DNA of 64,000 nt, taken from the NCBI GenBank assembly GCA_025677815.1, contig JAIXMP010000025.1:62001-126000 (forward strand), given 5' to 3'. Origin of the DNA: Phascolomyces articulosus (taxonomy: Eukaryota; Mucoromycota; Mucoromycetes; Mucorales; Lichtheimiaceae). The position numbers were made by a program, and so were the translations under genes. The notes below the pieces were generated by a model that saw only the letters and a program-made list of their open reading frames with translations, was not told where the DNA came from and searched no databases. How positions within the stretch are numbered: position 1 is the stretch's first letter; the number at the start of each line of letters is the position of its first letter. Shown here in pieces: positions 12,701 through 26,400 of this stretch.

Positions 12701-15700
12701 TCGATGGCCGTGCTGATAACGGTGTTGCCTTAGTGATGCGTAACATTGATATTGTATATAATCCACTTATTATTCGTGAAGTGATTAGCTTTTTCACGCC
12801 ACCAGAAACTAGTGCGGATAGTATCAATGCACTTATTGAAATTGCTGGAGATACATTTGAAGATATCAAGAACCAAACACGTGTTAATCTGGAATATGCC
12901 TTGGAGCAACATACCACATTTGATCTAAAGGTTGATATGGATGCACCAGTTATTGTCATCCCTGAAGAGTATGTTTATTTCTTACTTTTGTTCTCTTTTT
13001 GTGGGTGATAATTGGATGATAATAGAAAATGCACTAAAATGGAAAAATACTTGTAGTTGTACCGTTGTTAAATCCCGTGGTATTGTCATTGATGCAGGTC
13101 ACATTAATGTGGAGAGTGATCTAGCACCGCCAGAAATCGTACAACAAATCAAAAGCAAACGTGCAACAGATTATACGAGTGATGACTATGTGCGACTACG
13201 ATCACTCATGTACGATAAGTTTGCAGTTCATCTCACACAAACTAAGATTCTTATTGGAGAATCTGTCGATGTTTGCATGGATCAAGTCAGAAACCCTAAA
13301 AAGGAAAACAACTATCTACATCTTGTTGACCGAATCGACATGTCTTTCCTCGTAGAAATGTGTATTATTCGAAACTCAACAGATCTCACCAATCTCAAAG
13401 TGTCTGGCCATTTACCATTACTTGCTGTCAACTTTTCTGATACAAAATACCGAATTCTAATGGAAATACCGCGATTAATTGAAGCATCTGGTATCTTAAA
13501 TCGGGGCAGTGACAGTGAACAACAAAATGCTGTGGATGATGCAGACGATGGGAATAATAATAATCGACTTATGCATACGCGATTATGGGAGCAAACTGAC
13601 AAAGAAATTGTACTGGACAGCGAGAGTGAAGAAGATAGTACGTTGGTATCACACAGTACATCGGCATCTGGCAAACGTGGTAATGTACAACAGCGAATTT
13701 TCGAATTAAATTTCCAAGTGGATCGAGCATCGGCCAATATATTTCAAGCAGCTAGCCATGGTCGTGAAGTTCTATTGTGTGATTTAGTACTCCAGCATTT
13801 GTCAGTTGACTATCGCCTCCGTCCATTCGATACTCGTATTGAAGTTTCACTTAAATCACTTGATGTAACAGACCGTATGAAACATGGTAATGAATTCAAG
13901 TATTTAATCACATCTGACCAAGAAGTATTGCATAATTCGAATTCATCAGAGGAGGATGCAAAAGAACTTGTACATGTGGATTATATACGGGTGGATCGAT
14001 CGAGCCCAGAATACCTTGACAAATACAATGGAATGGACCAGACCGCTACAGTCGCTCTATCAACACTTAATTTTATTGTTACTCGAAGTTCGGTTCTCAC
14101 ACTATATAATTTTGTATTAAACACATTTGTTGATCAGGAGCCCAAGCAAGATGCTGTGGCAGCTGTACAGAAGTTGCCAGATCAGAAAAACCAACAACAG
14201 CAGCAAGAACAGCAGAGTAATGATGATAATCAACAACAAAGTATGCGCGTAACGCTCTTGCTTGACAGTGTCAACTTTATTCTTAACAATGATGGCGTTC
14301 GCCTTGCAACAGCTGAACTTTCGCATGGTGATATGACAACAATCATGTCTCGTGGTACAACCAAAGTGGCCGCCAAATTTGCCAATTTCACACTAACAGA
14401 CGATCTTAGCCCAGTATCAACCATAGGTCAACCAAAGTCGTACGATAGTCGTCAACTTTTGACCATTCAGGGTGAAGAGCTTATTGATCTTCGATTTGAA
14501 ACGTTTATTGATGATGAATACGATCAATCCTTGTATATAAAAATGGGTTCAGCACAATTCACCTTTTTGGAACGGCCCGTACAACAGCTCCTTATCTTTT
14601 TGAGCAAATTTGCTGCCATGAAATCAGTCTATGATAGAGCTAGACAAGCTGCACTCGAATCTGCGCAACAATTTCAACAATCTGTAGCTAAAACTCATTT
14701 TGATATCGTGATTCAAACACCTGTCATTTTATTTCCAGAAATGCATGAACATCCACTCGATGTTGTTGTAGCTCATTTGGGTGAGATCAAGACATCCAAC
14801 ACCTTTGTAACTGAAAAAGATATGTGCATGAATGTGATCAAGGCAGATGTACGTGCCATCAACTTGACTTCGAAATATTATCATCCCGGCCGAAGTCCTG
14901 GCCAAATCCAACTACAAACATTGCCAATCATTGACGATATTGATCTAAGCTTTGATATTAAAAGTATTCACGAGACACTTACAGCAAAAGCAGAACCACG
15001 CCCAGATATTGATATATCTAGTTCGGTGACAGATATCCGCATGCATTTGACGGATCGACAATATACATTCTTGATGGACGCAGCCAATATGTTTTCACGT
15101 GTGTTTGGAGGTGGCCCTGCTGCTGATGAAGATACAGAAAAACCTTCTCCACCACCTTTACCACGAAGAAAAGGATCCAGTCCACAGTCACGAAAATCTA
15201 TTAGTTTATCACCTCCTAGCAATACAGCTGTTGCAGCAACAACAGCAACAAAAAATAAAATACAAGAAGCGGAAGGACCACAACAACCACGTCTAAAAAT
15301 GTCACTTGACTCCAAAACGATAGGTTTATATCTCTATATACCCAATCCTACAAACACAGATGATCCTTTAGAACTTGTGGGCTTATCAGGCATTGCATTA
15401 AACGACACAGCACTCCAGATTATGATGAAAAAGGATGATACGATTTCTGTTGCATTAAAAATAGTATCTATGACTATTGATGATACACGACCTAATATCA
15501 AGAGCAAGTTCACACATATTATGCCTGTCACTGAAAATGGTCATCAATTCGAGATGCAATTGGATATTTCAGCACCTAATCCAGGACGTCACGGTATTGC
15601 TATGATTACGGTGGCTGATCCAAAGGTTGTTTTATCATTGGATCATACTTTCTTGTTATATAACTTCTTTATGCGACCTTTTGATGTCAATCGACGACAA

Positions 15701-18700
15701 AACGGTCAGATACCGCAAGAGGTACCATTACCACAAAAAAAGCAACAAAGTAGCACTCCTACTACAGATCAAGATCAAGATGAAGGAGAAGGAATGGAAA
15801 TTTATTATCGGATACATATTAATAACCCAGAATTTATTCTACTTGCCAATCCTGATGCTACGGATTCCGAAGCTGTTGTACTTTCGGCACAACAAGTGAT
15901 GTTTTCAAAACAATCTGTCATGGCCTTGGTAGTAAAACAAGTTGGTATGTTTTTGTGTCGTATGGATATGCGCCAAACATCGACATTGCGGTTTATTCAA
16001 ACATTTGATGTGTCTTTATCCATGAATAACAACAGTGGACAAAAGGGACCAATGACAGAATTGGAGATTGATGTAGAGGCACTTGTACTTCGATTATCAT
16101 CGCGTGATGCTATGCTTATTACTGATATTTTCAACAAAGCGTACGAATTGTACAGTACAAGTGCTAGTATTGTTGATAAACAAATGCAGCAAATCGTTAG
16201 CTCTGTAGGACAATCGTTGATGCATGAATCAGTGAGTTTATATATATTTTTTAACCCCGTACTATTATTTGCTTTACCTCATTATACGATGATGATGATG
16301 CTAATAATACTTGCATATTTTGTTTAGTTACGTGCATCATTCCAAGGTCTTCAAGTAATTTTGATTGAAGAGATTCATGAAATGCCCATGATAGATATTA
16401 ATATCAAACCATTCAGTGTAGATGTTGCCAATTGGTCACGTTCGGTATGTCTTTTTTTCTTCATCATCCTACTCATTGTTTTGTTATATGATTACCTTAC
16501 TAACTAAATGATCCTATATTACAGCTTTCTGTTAATGTGGCATTTTCAATGTTTATGAACTACTTTAATATTAAAAATTCTCACTGGGAACCACTATTGG
16601 AACCATGGAGTTTTGAATTAAAACTGGATCGTAAGACCTCACAAGACCCAATGTTTATCAAATTAATCTCAAACCGATCAATGAACCTCAATATTACACA
16701 TACATTTTTGGAAAGTGCTATGGCAATACTCCATCTTTGGGATAAACAAAAGGAGCTTGCTTATAATGGTGAGCGTGGTACAGTGGCTCCTTATCGATTA
16801 CGAAATTGTACTGGATATCGTCTCCATGTATGGAATCGAGATAGTCCTGAAAAGATGGTTGTCAAAACTCTTGAAGATGGTGCAGATATGCCATGGTGGT
16901 TTGAAGATTGGAGAGAACGTCGTGAGGTAAAATAATAATAGTTTGCTGAAAAGCAAAGGGAAATTAATCGAAAGATTACGAGAAAATACTTATTTTTGTC
17001 GATATGCTTTTTTTAGACAACAAGATCGACCAATAATATGCTTAGTGTACAATTGGATGGTGCATTGTGGGAAACGCTTCGTAATATACCTGTAGATATA
17101 CAAGGCGAACACACTTATAGTTTACGTCCAAGAATTAATGATATACAACATCGGGTTGTATTTGATGTTAAGCTTGTTAACAATCTAAAGGTGGTTACTA
17201 TTCGTTCAACCATGGTGATTGAGAATCGAACATTATTACCAGTTGAAGTGGGTCTTTTAGATACCCACGGTCAACAGTTAGATGGACCTGTCAAGAAGAT
17301 TGGTACGTGAACAGTCATACTTTTTTTTATATTTTTAATTATTTTCGATGATTGACTTGCTTATTTCTTTCAACTATTCCTGTCTTTTATGATGTATAGC
17401 ACCCGGTGAAGATTACGCACTTCCGATTGAAAAGGCATATAGCAATCGATTCTGTATTCGACCTGATGGTTAGTAATTACTCAAAAAGCACTACTAAAAA
17501 TTAAAACTATTTTTATTAATATAACTACTATTTCAGCTGGATTCGGATATACTTGGATTGATCATGCTCTTCATTGGAAGAATTTTGCAAACGCGGCAAA
17601 TCCAGCTCCAAAGACTATCCAATGCAAAGCTCGTGATGGAGATATGCCTCCATTTATTTTCCAAATACATGCTCGTCTTGTGAAAAAGGATGTATATTAT
17701 GGGTATGACAATGAAAAAAAAAGATAAATAGTGTGTATTAATTGAATATAATGAGGGATAAATGGATCATTCACCGACTAAAGTAATATAAATGTTTATG
17801 TATATTAGACAATATCCTAATATGAAGATTCGACTGAGTGCTCCTATTGAAGTTGAAAATCTATTACCGTATGATTTCAATTTTAGAATTATTGACAAGA
17901 CCTCTGGACAAGATTTCAGCTCTTTCTTACGTAAAGGTGGAACTACACCACTCCATGTTATTGAGAATGGTCATTTGCTTTTGATGAATATCCAAATGCC
18001 TGATAGTGGTATGTTTCCTTTTTCATTGCTATAATATTATTTTATATCCGTCGATTTTAATCATGAACACCCCAACCTTATTTGATATTATTACAGACTA
18101 TAGTAGTAGTGAATTTGCTATTATCAGCACCAGAGGCACTGAGGATCTCAACATTGATGATACATTACAGCTTACAAGCAAAGATAACGTACGGTTGACA
18201 CTTAGAATCAACACCATGTATGTAACAAATAGCTGAAAACGTTCAAGTGTGATAAATTTTGTTATTAAACCTTTGAAATTTTTTTAGAGATATACCAGAT
18301 TCAGGTGGAGCGCGCAAATACGTGATTTACAGCCCATATGTAATGATCAATAAATCTGGTTGTGCAATTTCTTTCAGACCAAAAGTGGCATGGCAAAGCT
18401 CAATGTTTTCAGGATCCCAAGGTGTAAGCGTTTGGAGGATGCATAATAAGGTATAGCGAAACATTTTTCCAAATAATACTAATGTATATTTTTTATTTGC
18501 GATCAACCTAACTTATTTTTTTTTTATTATATCAATAACAGCCTGAACCATTTATGTTTTCTTATCCCAAACTAGAAAACAGTAACCGATCACTTATTCA
18601 AGTATCCGGATCTGATTGGAGTGAGGTAAAGTAATCCAAATATACAAATGACATGCTGTATTGATGGCTAAACGGATTTTCTTTTCTTCTTTTTTGCTTA

Positions 18701-21700
18701 GCCTTTAAGTTTGGAAGCTGTTGGCAGTGTTCAAGATGTAGCATTACCCAAAATGAATGGAACAGAGGAAGTACACTTGGGTATAAGTGTTCAAGAAGGC
18801 CAAGGAAAGGTAAAGCAAAAAAAAAAAAAACATCTAACATTCTTTGTTTAAATATATACTGGGTGTATATAAAAAGACTACTAACGCAATGTGATAATAG
18901 TATAAACTTACCAAGGTTATTACGTTTACGCCGAGATTTATTCTGAACAATCAAATGGGAGATGATGTTCGATACCGTGAACCAGAATCCCGTGTAGATC
19001 ATGAACTCGGATCAGATCAACGTATCCCATTGTATAATTTAAGAAATAATGCAGAGAAACAACTTTCTATCAAACTCCCTGGCATCACCAACACTTGGTA
19101 ATTACGCAAGTCATGCAAAAACAAAAGAAATTTTCAAATTCTATACAATACTGAATGAATACTCGTAATTTTTTTTAGGTCGGCTCCTTTCAATATCCAG
19201 GACATTGGTACGGTCCATGTTCGCCTTGAAAGTGCGGATGGGTCAACCTCCGTACTGATGAGAGTGACTACTATCTTGGAGAATGCTACAGTTTTTATTG
19301 TACTTAATAGGGAAGCACCTGAAGCCTGGCCATATCGAATTGTCAATCAAACAGATGAAGATATGACGTTTTACCAGGAAGATCCTATTGTCATTCTTCG
19401 CGATGATTATACCGATAATCAAATGCGTAACCATCGAACACGACGTTATCGTCTACCTGCACATCAAACTGTACCTTATTCATGGGATATGCCTGCAGTT
19501 AAGGATAAGAAACTCATCTTGAACATTGGTGGACGGGAAAGAAGTATCAATATGCAAGAAATTGGTAGTCAGCTTCCATTTAGACATGCAGGTCGCAATG
19601 GACGTCAAGCTATTACTGCCATTGATATCAAGACTCGTCAATCGACTCAAATCCTGTACCTTACACCTTATATCCAATCAGAAAGTTACTTTAGACCATT
19701 GACTTCGGAAGTATCTCTCCTATCTGCATCGTCACAAGAGACTGTCGCAAGAGAAGGTTTTGAAACAGTCGATGTCAAACCTGTCATTCACTTTGTTATC
19801 GAACTCAAAATGTCTCAAATCGGTATTTCATTTGTCAACAGGCAGTTGCAGGAAATTGCTTATATTACGTTCCGTGGCCTTGAATTGAAATTCACTGAAT
19901 CCAACATGTATCAGTCAGTGCGTTGGATTATCAAATGGGTTCAAATTGATAATCAATTGTATGATGCAGTCTATCCAATTCTATTGTATCCAACCAACGT
20001 TACAGCTGAAAGCAAGAATGAAATCTTACCAACTTTCCAGTTAGGATTGGATCGAGTCAAGGATGATTGTAAGTGGGATATCTGAATTTGCTAAAAGAAA
20101 AAACATTTGTGATAGGAAACTTATTCTCTGCTTTTTTTTCATTCCTTTGTAGCGCATGGAGTTTTATACTTCAAATACTTTTCCATCTTATTACAAGAAA
20201 TAAGTATAGAATTGGATTCTGAATTTATCTTCGCAATTATTGATTTTGTGGACCTGGGTATTGAAGGAAGAAACGATGGAACTGATGATGTGTAGGTTGA
20301 TGGTTATTTAGCAAATGTTTATATTTCTTTGATATTGATCCACGATCGTCTTGTTATTTAGAAAACAATGGGAATTCAGTACCGATATTCCAGATGTAAC
20401 ACCACAAAATAGCATTGCACAACTCTACTTTGAAATGCTCAATATTCAACCAATTACATTTGATTTGTCCTTTATGCGCACAGATAAATATGATGATCAA
20501 ACAAGGTAAAAAAAAAATCGATAGAATATTAGAAGAAAACTACTAACACTTAATATGAAATATATAGATCCCAATTCTTCCTTGTTGACGTGTTAACAAT
20601 GGCTATTGGCAGTATTCAGGTACGAACCAATGTCTTTTTTTTTTGTTTATTCCAATTATATTAAGATCAAAACTAACTATTTGTTATATATATTTATATA
20701 TTATCAGGCTGCACCATTACGATTTAATGCACTTGCAGTTGAAAACTTACGAGCCAGTGGCCCTGATCTTGCAAATCGTATTTATATTCATTATAGCAAT
20801 CAATTCGTGAATCAACTTCATATGATGCTTGGTTCCGCCGATATTCTTGGCAATCCAGTGGGTCTGTTTAATAATTTGAGTTCAGGTGTGGCGGAATTAT
20901 ATTATGAATCATGGCAAGGATTTATTTACAGTGACCGACCTCAAGACTTGGGTATTGGCATTGCAAGAGTAAGTTTTTTAAAAATGGATTAACGGAAGTA
21001 AATACATGTGATATCAATCTATATTGTTATGATAAATTTTATTTTTATTATAGGGCTTTAGTGGATTCCTGCGTAAAAGTGTGTTTGGTGTAACCGACAG
21101 TTTCTCCAAATTTACGGCTAGCATGGGTAAAGGTTTATCAGCAGTGGCTATGGATCGTGAATATTTGGATCGTCGACGTATGAATATGACACGTAATCGA
21201 CCGCGACATGCATTTGGTGGTGTTGTTCAGGGCGCCAATTATTTTGCCAATGGGTTAATAAGTGGTGCAACTGGATTAGTGGTATGGATATAAAAATAAT
21301 GTCACATTTAATCATAACAATAGGAATACTTCTAATTTGTTCTAAAAAAAAAAACTTAGACACAACCTATTGCTGGTGCCAGAAAAGGTGGTGTAGGTGG
21401 TTTTGCCACTGGCATGTACAAAGGCCTCTTAGGGTAACTGTTTATTATTTATTTATTGGTTGCATAAACAAACCCAAAGAACTGGATGACTAATATTTCT
21501 GTATATTTATATACTTCTTCTGTTTCTAAAGTGCTGTTGCAAAACCCGTTGGAGGAGTATTTGATATGGCCAGCAACGTTGGTCAAGGTATTCGAAACTC
21601 TACCACTTCATCAGATACAAATGATATTGGTAGAATTCGATATCCAAGATATATTGGTCCTGATGGTATCCTAAAGGTATGTGTACGATAAGAGAAAAAA

Positions 21701-22144
21701 AGATGTTTGATGTTACACCAGTGACAATGACACATCATGTAAACATAGCAACTCATCTTCCAAATATGAACGTATCTAAAATAGCCTTATTCTATACGAG
21801 AAGCACAAGGTCAAGTATGGCTCAAGGATGTGGAACATGGTCAATACTTTAATGATATCTATATTGCTCATTGTCCAGTACAAAGTGGAGATGAACGCGT
21901 CGCCATGTTGACCTCCAATCGACTAATGTTGATTCGTACAAGCCGATTAGCAGTAGAATGGCAAGAACCTTTTACAGAGATCCAAACCATCAAAGCTGAA
22001 TCCACAGGAATTGCTATTTACTTGCGCAGTATGAGTTGGGAACCATTTTTGGTGATTCCGGATAAAACCGTACGGGAATGGTTCTTTAAAAGGATTGAAG
22101 AGGCCGTGATTAAATATAATGCAAAGCGACGTCCTAGCGTGTAA
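9776..22144 (+). CDS. VPS13: VPS13 bridge-like lipid transfer protein
   Basis: The reconstructed protein has 3159 aa, close to yeast Vps13 (about 3140 aa). Thirty-two exons (9776-9872, 9963-10040, 10208-10320, 10427-10726, and so on to 21785-22144; the largest is 13057-16231) join with a consistent phase throughout. The start [18 protein letters not shown] is the chorein domain that opens the lipid channel. It is followed by the conserved [12 protein letters not shown] and HVRYEDN blocks. The middle holds the repeating beta-groove modules, and the Vps13 adaptor-binding (SHR-BD) region lies around 16.5-19.7 kb. The last exons hold the VPS13_C/ATG2-like segment and the C-terminal PH-like domain ([18 protein letters not shown]). 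The family moves glycerolipids between organelle membranes at ER-mitochondria, vacuole and prospore-membrane contacts. The 12 kb gene looks intact, with no stop or frameshift at any join. Confidence 0.97.
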
Positions 22145-22270
22145 AAAAAATGGCATAATTACAATATAAATATAAATAAATAAAATTTCATAAAGTTTAT
22201 TTCTTTTTCATTTTTTCTATTTTTCACACGGATTACTCATCATTCTTCACTTTTCTTTTTATAAAATATA

Positions 22271-23077
22271 ATGTCACTTTCAGAAGTTCAAGTGTAAATT
22301 ATTACTTTTTTTTTCTAAAATAATATACAGTAAGTATATCCTTTATTAAAAACCAAAAATTGATTTTATCTATATGATAGATTCGTATTTGATGTCTTTG
22401 GAACGTGTGTCGATTGGAAGACATCAGTTATCAACGAATTAAAAGAGCAAGTCAAACCTGCACCAGGAAGTAATATAGCTACCTTTGCCTATGAATCGTT
22501 GGCAAACCAATGGCGACAAAACTACTATGCAAGTATGCGAGAATATGCCAAAACGGATCCTGGTGATATTCCAGATGTAGACATTGTCTATCGTCAAGGC
22601 CTTGATAAAGTGTTATCAGGCATACAACATGAACCTATTGATGAAGGAACACGAAACGAGTTAACCCAAGTCTGGCATCGGTTAGTCCCTTGGGTAGATA
22701 CGAATGAAGGTCTTGAAAAACTCAACACGATTGCTGTGACAGCGACATTAAGCAATGGCACTGTACGATTATTACTCGATTTAAAAAAGAATGGCAACAT
22801 GCCCTTTGATACCATCTTTTCGGCAGAGCTATTTCAAGCATATAAGCCTAATCCAAAAGTGTATTTGGGTGCGGTGGAACTCTTAAAATTGAAGCCACAT
22901 CAAGTATGTCTTGTGGCAGCTCATCCACATGATCTTCTGGCTGCGAAAGAATGTGGATTAAAAACTGCTTTCGTGTATCGTCCAAGCGAGCATAACGAAT
23001 ATAAACTGGATTTTGTAGATATCAATGTAGACTCCATTGCAAAATTGGCAGATCATGTTATTCAGAATAAGAAATAA
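22271..23077 (+). CDS. Type II haloacid dehalogenase-like HAD hydrolase
   Basis: Two exons, 22271-22293 and 22381-23077, give 239 aa. The start at 22271 is chosen because only this 23-nt first exon restores the frame into FVFDVFGTCVDW, which is HAD motif I (nucleophile Asp and general acid/base Asp replaced by Phe-Gly-Thr as in L-2-haloacid dehalogenases). Motif II is the ATLSNGT stretch. The Lys of motif III is in FQAYKPNPKVY, and motif IV is VCLVAAHPHDLLAAKECG, where the usual SN/Asp pattern is VAAHPHD. The family includes 2-haloacid dehalogenases and many phosphatases, so the true substrate is open. The gene follows VPS13 by only 126 bp on the same strand and is probably transcribed from its own short promoter. 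Confidence 0.9.
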
Positions 23078-23460
23078 AACTATTAAACATTAATTATATT
23101 TTTAATAAAGCTTGTAAAATAATAAAAAGTTTTTTATAAGCGGAAAATAAGAAAAAAACACCTCAAGAAAAAGCTATCTATCATAAAAAACATAGATGTT
23201 TTTTTTGGTATAAGAAGAAAAGTAAAAGTAGCAAAGTAAAAAGGAATCAAAAGAAGGAATGGAGGAAAAGAGAGAAATAGAAAGGATAGTAGTAAATAAT
23301 AAAGTAAAAAAAAAAATGAAACTTCTAGCTATATATATTACAACAGAAGATCAATAAAAGTATAACAAATGAGAGAGATTTTTTTAATCTAAAAATAATA
23401 CAATCTTTTATATAGTAATAACAATAATAATGAAAAAGAATTGGTGTGTGTGTGTGTTTC
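23078..23460. other. Convergent 3' intergenic region
   Basis: Low-complexity A-rich sequence between the stops of the HAD gene (+) and the DUF3712 gene (-). It ends with a short GT run at about 23447-23457. No gene seen. It presumably holds both polyadenylation regions. Confidence 0.6.
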
Positions 23461-26400
23461 TTAAGCAGCGGGTAAGAAGCCTTCAGTGGCATTCTTTACA
23501 GCATTAAGAGGGTTGGAGGAGGTAGAAGTACTGTTATCAGCATTCTTCTTAAAATCTTCATCATCAGGCAGTGAAATACCCAACAACTTGATATCAAGAC
23601 CACAAGGAACGTTGTTTTGATAATAGTAGAAGTAAGAAGGATAACCACCATCGGTATCACCGACATTGACAGTGACGTTTTGCTTCAAGTTGATGGAGAT
23701 TTCACCATCGCCAATCAAGCCCAATAATTCGAGAGCATTGGCATCAATATCAACGGGCCATTCGTCGGTCTTCTTTTGTTCACCAGGGTTAATAGTCAAA
23801 GGATTAGGCAAATCATAGCTGATAGTACCCATAGGATAAGGCTTGCCATTGTTGTTGTTTTCGATATCAACGGAAACCTTGGTAATGGTATAAGGTGTCT
23901 TCAAAGGATTGTTCAAAGTGACCCAGGTCTTGGCCTTCTTGGTGAAAATCACAGCAGCCTTGGCTTCGACATCAGCACGGGCAACGAGGTTACTGTTGAT
24001 ACCGTTCATGGTAGTGGCAAGACGAACAGTAGAAAGAGCATCTTGAAGAGAGGCAATTTCAGTCGATTCCTTGGTACCAGCAATAGTCAACGGAGCTTGG
24101 GCTTCAGTCATGTAGATACTGACCATTTGATCAACAAGTTCCTTCTTGGAGCTCTTCATTTGCATCATAGCTTCAAAAGTATTGTTACCAGGCTTGATCA
24201 CAACATCCTTAAGGATAACAGCACCAACACTTGTTTGGTGTTCGTTCATGATGGAATCGAATTCGAGACCACCGACAGTGATGGTAATGTTGGAGGGGTT
24301 GTTGAATGAAACATGAGTTGTTACTTCAATATACTATAAATAATATAGGAGAGAAGGAGAAAGTTAAAAAACTGATACCAAAAGAAAGTTTGCCCATTAT
24401 AAATAATCACGCAGAAGATCGATCATCTTTTTTTAAAAAAAGGAGTCTTTTTTTTTTGTATTCAATAAAAAAAAGGAGCAGGTTATGTAGTTACCTCGGG
24501 AGTACCACCAGTAACTGCCATATCAAGGATAGTAGTCTTTCCATCAAAGTTGTTAAAACCTGGAAATTAAAAAAAAAGAATAAATTAGTTTTTAAGATTA
24601 TCATATACAATAAGAAATACATTGCATAAATCATATTAATAAAAAAAAAAGCTTACCAGCCAAGCTGCTATCAACATCGAAAGAGATATTTGTGAGTTTA
24701 AGAGTACCAACAGCGGTTTCAGCCATAGCATTGGAAACACCAATCAAATCATAAGTGACATTGGAACCTTCGGTAAGGGCCTTAGTAAAGGCATTGAAGA
24801 CCTTTTGACCATCATCATAGACATCAAAAACTACGTCCTTAAAAGCGGTAGTGATAAGACCATTGGCATCAGTGGTAGAAGGTACATCAGGGACGTCCAA
24901 ATGAGCAGCACGGTTACCTTGGAAACCAGCATCGACTTGCATGTTAAGAGAGCTGACACCAAGAGGGAAACCGAAAGGATTTTTGAGTTGAGCATTGACA
25001 AAGCTAGAACCAGCGATGGGAGAATAAGCACCAGCGGTGAAATCAAGGTTCATATCATGCAGAGTGATAGCTGGAATCAATTCAGGGGCCACTGGAGGGC
25101 CAGGCAAAGTAACATTTTCGATGCTTAAGCTTTGGAAACCCTTGGACAACCAACCGACTTGACCATTAGGTCCAGAACCCGAAGTACCCTTGACCGTCAG
25201 AGTAGAGTTTTGAGCAGACAAGAAGTTGGAGAACACTTCAGTGATTGCCTCAATACCTTCTTCAGACTTTTGGGGAATCAAGCGACCCTTCATCTTCATG
25301 GCCGTTTCACCCACAGGTGGGAAGCTGGCAGCGCCATCTGAAGCCAAAATACCAATTTGGATATCCTTAAAGTAAGATTCGAAACCAGCACCAGCAAGCA
25401 AGAAACCTACTTGACTTGGGTTCTTGATAGTGACATCCAAAACGAGAGCAATACCACCAGCAGGATCGTTGGCAGGTAAATCAAATGAGTGAATGGTAAC
25501 ACAGTCCTTGAAGCCCTTAGCACCACCAAGAGTCACTTGCTTGGTCATGTTGATGTTGGTGAAAAGATAACCAATAGCATCGACATTGACACCTCCAACA
25601 CTAGTGATATCCCAAACGAATTCATCATTGTTGATCATAAAGACGGCAAAGTCGCCCATATAGTTGGGATCAGCAATAGTAAATTCACCACTGACATTGA
25701 ACTTGGCACCTACGTTAGGTTCAGTCTTGATAGCTTCCATGGAAACCTTACCAAGTTCACGGCCTTGCCAAGAGACAGTCAAAGGTTGAGCGAAGCTAAT
25801 AGAAGCAGCCATAGGACCGGTGTTGCTGAGCGAACCAGCCATTTGGACCTTGAAACCATTATCAGTGGGTTCAGAAAGAAGGATAGTTTCGAAAGCCAAG
25901 TCAGCACCATCAACGATTTGTTGGACAATAGGTTGACCAACTACAGGAATCAACTTGGTAACAGTTTCATCGGTAGCACATGCAACATTGCTTTGAGCAA
26001 ATTGCAAGGTGTTGGTATACTGGCCAATGGTCAAACCAGATTCGAGTTGCAAATCAACAAACAAGGCCTTCATGGCATCAATGACAAACTTGGAAATGTC
26101 AAAACCATTAAACAAAGAAGGATCAGCAGCCACATTTTCTTGATCCTTGATGTGGAAACCACCCATAGTCAAAAGAGCATCCAAGGGGCGGGTATCGAGC
26201 TTTTGCTTGACAGCAAGATCACGCAACAACATGGCAACAGCAGCGGGTTCCAGGTTCATGGTCATTTGGAGAGGAGCAGATTGACCATTGGAACGACCTT
26301 CAATATTGAAGGGGCTACCAGAGATATCTTGGTTAATGTTACCCACAGGCATACCTTGATATGTAACAGCAGACTTGACTGCGGTAATAGATAAACCAGC

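Noticed and set aside
12932..13056. Upstream extension of the long frame covering VPS13 exon 12
   Set aside because: The stretch is the tail of exon 11 read in another frame plus an intron. The phase-correct join 12968/13057 gives the conserved [20 protein letters not shown] sequence.
25489..26394. 301-codon open frame antisense to the DUF3712 gene (and others at 23776-24309, 24805-25128, 27376-27669)
   Set aside because: Codon bias of the strongly expressed minus-strand gene leaves the opposite strand free of stops. The translations have no motifs, and the minus-strand gene has consistent splicing and domain structure.
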